Assembly (NCBI RefSeq): GCF_030542965.1
Contig: NZ_JAUAOA010000007.1
Coordinates: forward strand, 108,095 to 172,094
Length of the DNA: 64,000 nucleotides
Source of the DNA: Azotosporobacter soli
GTDB lineage: Bacteria > Bacillota > Negativicutes > SG130
Direction: 5' to 3'
Each line of letters opens with the position of its first letter. Position 1 is the first letter of the stretch. Both the position numbers and the translations under genes were made by a program. Shown here one piece after another: positions 62,502 to 64,000 of this stretch. The notes beneath the pieces are model-generated. The model searched no databases, was not told the origin of the DNA, and saw only the letters and a list, made by a program, of their open reading frames with translations.

Positions 62502-63455
62502 TTAGTTTTGTTTTTGAAACAAAACAGTACGCGTGCATATTCCGCCGCAAGCCAAACAGGGCTCTGCCTTTGCCATTATCGTATGAAAGTCAAACTGGCT
62601 GACGGAAGCACAAAGAGTGCATTGATCTTGAAAAATCCAAGCTTTTTTTGCTGAAATTGAATCACGTTTTATTCTAGCATACACCTTTGCAGCCACTTCT
62701 TCACTGGAAAAATCAATCTGCCATTCATCGAGGCGCAAACGACCTTCCGTCTGTAATAACACTTTTTCTAAAAAGCCTAACGTTTTTGCTTTCCAGGCAG
62801 TCGCATCAATAAGAAATAAATTGCTGGCTCCGATGATTAGCAACGTTTCTTGTCCCTCGACAAGAACGTTCTCGATGTATTCCAAACGTCCTTCTCCCTG
62901 CCAAAGAATCTCCGGCAGACTGGAAACCCATTCCTGACGCCGCCCTGCAGCCACTAAGACTTCGCTCAAATCGATTTCATCTTCCTCTTTTGCTGCATCA
63001 ACAACCGTCAATGCAGACTTTGTCTCACGCAGAACAACCATCACCGATGGCAACTCTGTTGTACGGCTTTTGTATAGAAGCATACTAGGCAAGCGGTCAA
63101 CAGCCATCTGAATGGCTAACGGACTGCGTAATAATACGCCCGTCAAGCGTCGTTTCAATAAATCCGGACTACTGCAATCCTTCAAAATCAAATTGCAAAC
63201 CTCAACTTTCGAGCTTGCAGTTGCAGTTGCAGTTGCAGTTGCAGTTGCAGTCGCATTCACACTCGGCTCTGCGAGAGCTTTTACAGGTTCTGGTTCTGCC
63301 TGAGCCACTTTCTTTTCCGCTAACGACGATATTGCATTTAAAGATGCTGGCGTCGCCGAAGGTTCTGTTAATCCCTTTCCGCAAAAGGGACAAAAGACAA
63401 AGGACGTCGGTCCTTGCGGCAACTTTTGACCACAAAACGGACAAAAAGTATACAT
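62502..63455 (-). CDS. Zinc-ribbon protein of unknown function
   Basis: About 317 residues from the ATG at 63455 (MYTFCPFCGQKLP). N-terminal double zinc ribbon CPFCGQKL..FCPFCGKGL, a linker holding a Thr-Ala repeat, a central alpha/beta region (LLIIGASNLFLIDATAWKAK, LDEWQIDFSSEEVAAKVYAR), and a C-terminal zinc ribbon CTLCASVS..CLACGGICT. No membrane span. The centre could be a PH-like domain, which is a guess. I do not recognise the family and no neighbour suggests a role. It has its own promoter and terminator. Confidence 0.8.
   Translation of the reverse strand: MYTFCPFCGQKLPQGPTSFVFCPFCGKGLTEPSATPASLNAISSLAEKKVAQAEPEPVKALAEPSVNATATATATATATASSKVEVCNLILKDCSSPDLLKRRLTGVLLRSPLAIQMAVDRLPSMLLYKSRTTELPSVMVVLRETKSALTVVDAAKEEDEIDLSEVLVAAGRRQEWVSSLPEILWQGEGRLEYIENVLVEGQETLLIIGASNLFLIDATAWKAKTLGFLEKVLLQTEGRLRLDEWQIDFSSEEVAAKVYARIKRDSISAKKAWIFQDQCTLCASVSQFDFHTIMAKAEPCLACGGICTRTVLFQKQN
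63215..63250. repeat. Hexanucleotide tandem repeat (TTGCAG)6 in the zinc-ribbon gene
   Basis: Six perfect TTGCAG units, encoding alternating Thr and Ala (TATATATA) in the linker. Six-base units keep the frame, so copy-number change would alter linker length but not break the gene. Confidence 0.95.
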
Positions 63456-63550
63456 ATGCCAGTCATCTCCCATTCCTCACCGCATTTACTCTTCAAGGCA
63501 TTACGGCAACACCAAAGAAGGCAAACCCTTGACAGGTTTTAATTACCTAT

Positions 63551-63579
63551 ATTCTACCCTACAATAACTAGTAAGACAA
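63551..63579 (-). promoter_or_regulatory. Sigma-A promoter of the zinc-ribbon gene
   Basis: -35 TTGTCT (63574-63579), 17-nt spacer, -10 TAGAAT (63551-63556), just after the tRNA terminator. About 95 nt before the start codon; the leader holds no gene. Confidence 0.55.
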
Positions 63580-63606
63580 CGAAAAAACTTTTTACGCAAA
63601 AATAAT

Positions 63607-63640
63607 AAAGAGTCTGCGCAATTGCTTGTGCAGACTCTTT
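63607..63640 (-). terminator. Terminator of the rRNA/tRNA operon
   Basis: Near-perfect inverted repeat AAAGAGTCTGC / GCAGACTCTTT around a 12-nt loop, followed on the minus strand by ATTATTTTTG. It begins 5 nt after the tRNA. Confidence 0.85.
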
Positions 63641-63645
63641 AAAAA

Positions 63646-63721
63646 TGGCTCCCCGGGTAGGACTCGAACCTACGACCGATCGGTTAACAGCCGATTGCTC
63701 TACCAACTGAGCTACCGAGGA
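63646..63721 (-). tRNA. tRNA-Asn (GTT)
   Basis: 76-nt cloverleaf with a 7-bp acceptor stem TCCTCGG / CCGGGGA, D-loop TAGCTCAGTTGGTAGAGC, anticodon loop CTGTTAA (anticodon GTT), T-loop GGTTCGAGTCC, and an encoded CCA end. Lies only 5 nt from the 5S gene and is surely cotranscribed with the rRNA. Confidence 0.97.
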
Positions 63722-63726
63722 ATAAA

Positions 63727-63843
63727 ACCGGCGACTCCCTATCCTCCCAGGCCGCTTCCAGCCAAGTACTTTCGGCGTATGTGGGCTTAACTGCTGTGTT
63801 CGGTATGGGAACAGGTGGGACCCCACAGCCATCATCACCGGAT
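63727..63843 (-). rRNA. 5S ribosomal RNA
   Basis: Minus-strand sequence CCGGTGATGATGGCTGTGGG, then CCCATACCGAACACAGCAGT and a GC-rich 3' end. The ends pair (CCGGTGAT with GTCGCCGG) to form helix I. Ends are set from this helix to within about 2 nt. Confidence 0.95.
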
Positions 63844-63866
63844 ACCAATTGCGCTGAATCCTTCAT

Positions 63867-63945
63867 TTGCTGCGTTGCTGTCTGCGCTCCTCGCTCAACG
63901 TAGCTTCCGCTACGCCTTCGCTCTGGTGCTCGACGCGCCTTGCAA
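63867..63945. repeat. Imperfect palindromic repeat in the 23S-5S spacer
   Basis: About 79 nt, starting TTGCTGCGTTGC and ending GCGCCTTGCAA, with a central GTAGC / GCTAC hairpin. It resembles dispersed palindromic elements seen in many genomes. The rest of 63844-64000 is AT-rich spacer; the 23S gene itself is not in the window. Confidence 0.6.
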
Positions 63946-64000
63946 CTGAAGTTTCATCTCAATTGTCAATTTACAGGTGAACATTTCCGAAGAATATATT

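Noticed and set aside
63554..63838. Minus-strand ORF across tRNA-Asn and 5S
   Set aside because: It is the translation of structural RNA genes and their terminator.

Overview
The window is one long, almost entirely minus-strand block of bacterial housekeeping, motility and cell-wall genes. It looks like a member of the Firmicutes with a flagellum. Gene order over about 13-58 kb follows the Bacillus order dprA-topA-trmFO-xerC-codY-flg/fli/flh/che-sigD-(swrB-like)-rpsB-tsf-pyrH-frr-uppS-cdsA-dxr-rseP. The left part (mraZ-rsmH-ftsL-murE-murF-mraY-murD-murG-murC-ddl) instead resembles the E. coli-type dcw order, and MurE carries the DNPR motif of meso-diaminopimelate-adding enzymes. CodY, FapA, FliY and a SwrB-like protein combined with a diderm-like dcw order suggest the Negativicutes (Sporomusaceae-like). 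That placement is inference and cannot be proved from the window alone.

Layout in the direction of transcription, from high to low coordinates. 64.0-63.6 kb: tail of an rRNA operon (spacer with a palindromic repeat, 5S rRNA, tRNA-Asn, terminator). 63.5-59.1 kb: an unrecognised zinc-ribbon protein, then a folate operon (folP-folB-folK) ending in a UgtP/MGDG-synthase-like glycosyltransferase. 59-52.4 kb: dprA, topA, trmFO, xerC, codY; hslVU, often found between xerC and codY, is missing. 52.1-20.9 kb: the main flagellar/chemotaxis operon from flgB to sigD and fapA, holding basal body, export apparatus, switch, hook, CheA/B/C/D/W/Y, FlhF/FlhG and a PilZ brake protein. Filament, stator and most late genes are elsewhere, and cheR is not seen. 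20.9-19.98 kb: a small unknown protein and a SwrB-like protein. 19.8-10.98 kb: rpsB-tsf, pyrH-frr-small ORF-uppS-cdsA-dxr-rseP-ispG (translation, nucleotide, isoprenoid and lipid precursors), then a CoA-binding protein and thioredoxin. 10.9-10.6 kb: the only plus-strand gene, a DUF1858 protein, with its own promoter and a shared bidirectional terminator. 10.5 kb to the left edge: the mraZ-rsmH-ftsL unit, a terminator/promoter junction, and the murE-to-ddl unit; ftsI and ftsW are absent.

Functionally the genes link envelope growth (undecaprenyl phosphate, CDP-diacylglycerol, isoprenoids, lipid I/II precursors), translation and motility. I do not see a clearly new multi-gene system. The best leads are local: a probable AUU start codon on the PilZ gene, an unassigned zinc-ribbon protein with a hexanucleotide repeat, a small unknown ORF between frr and uppS, a palindromic repeat in the rRNA spacer, and missing genes in otherwise conserved clusters. 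Many annotated starts were moved from the longest ORF to sites with a good Shine-Dalgarno sequence, including several TTG and GTG starts.
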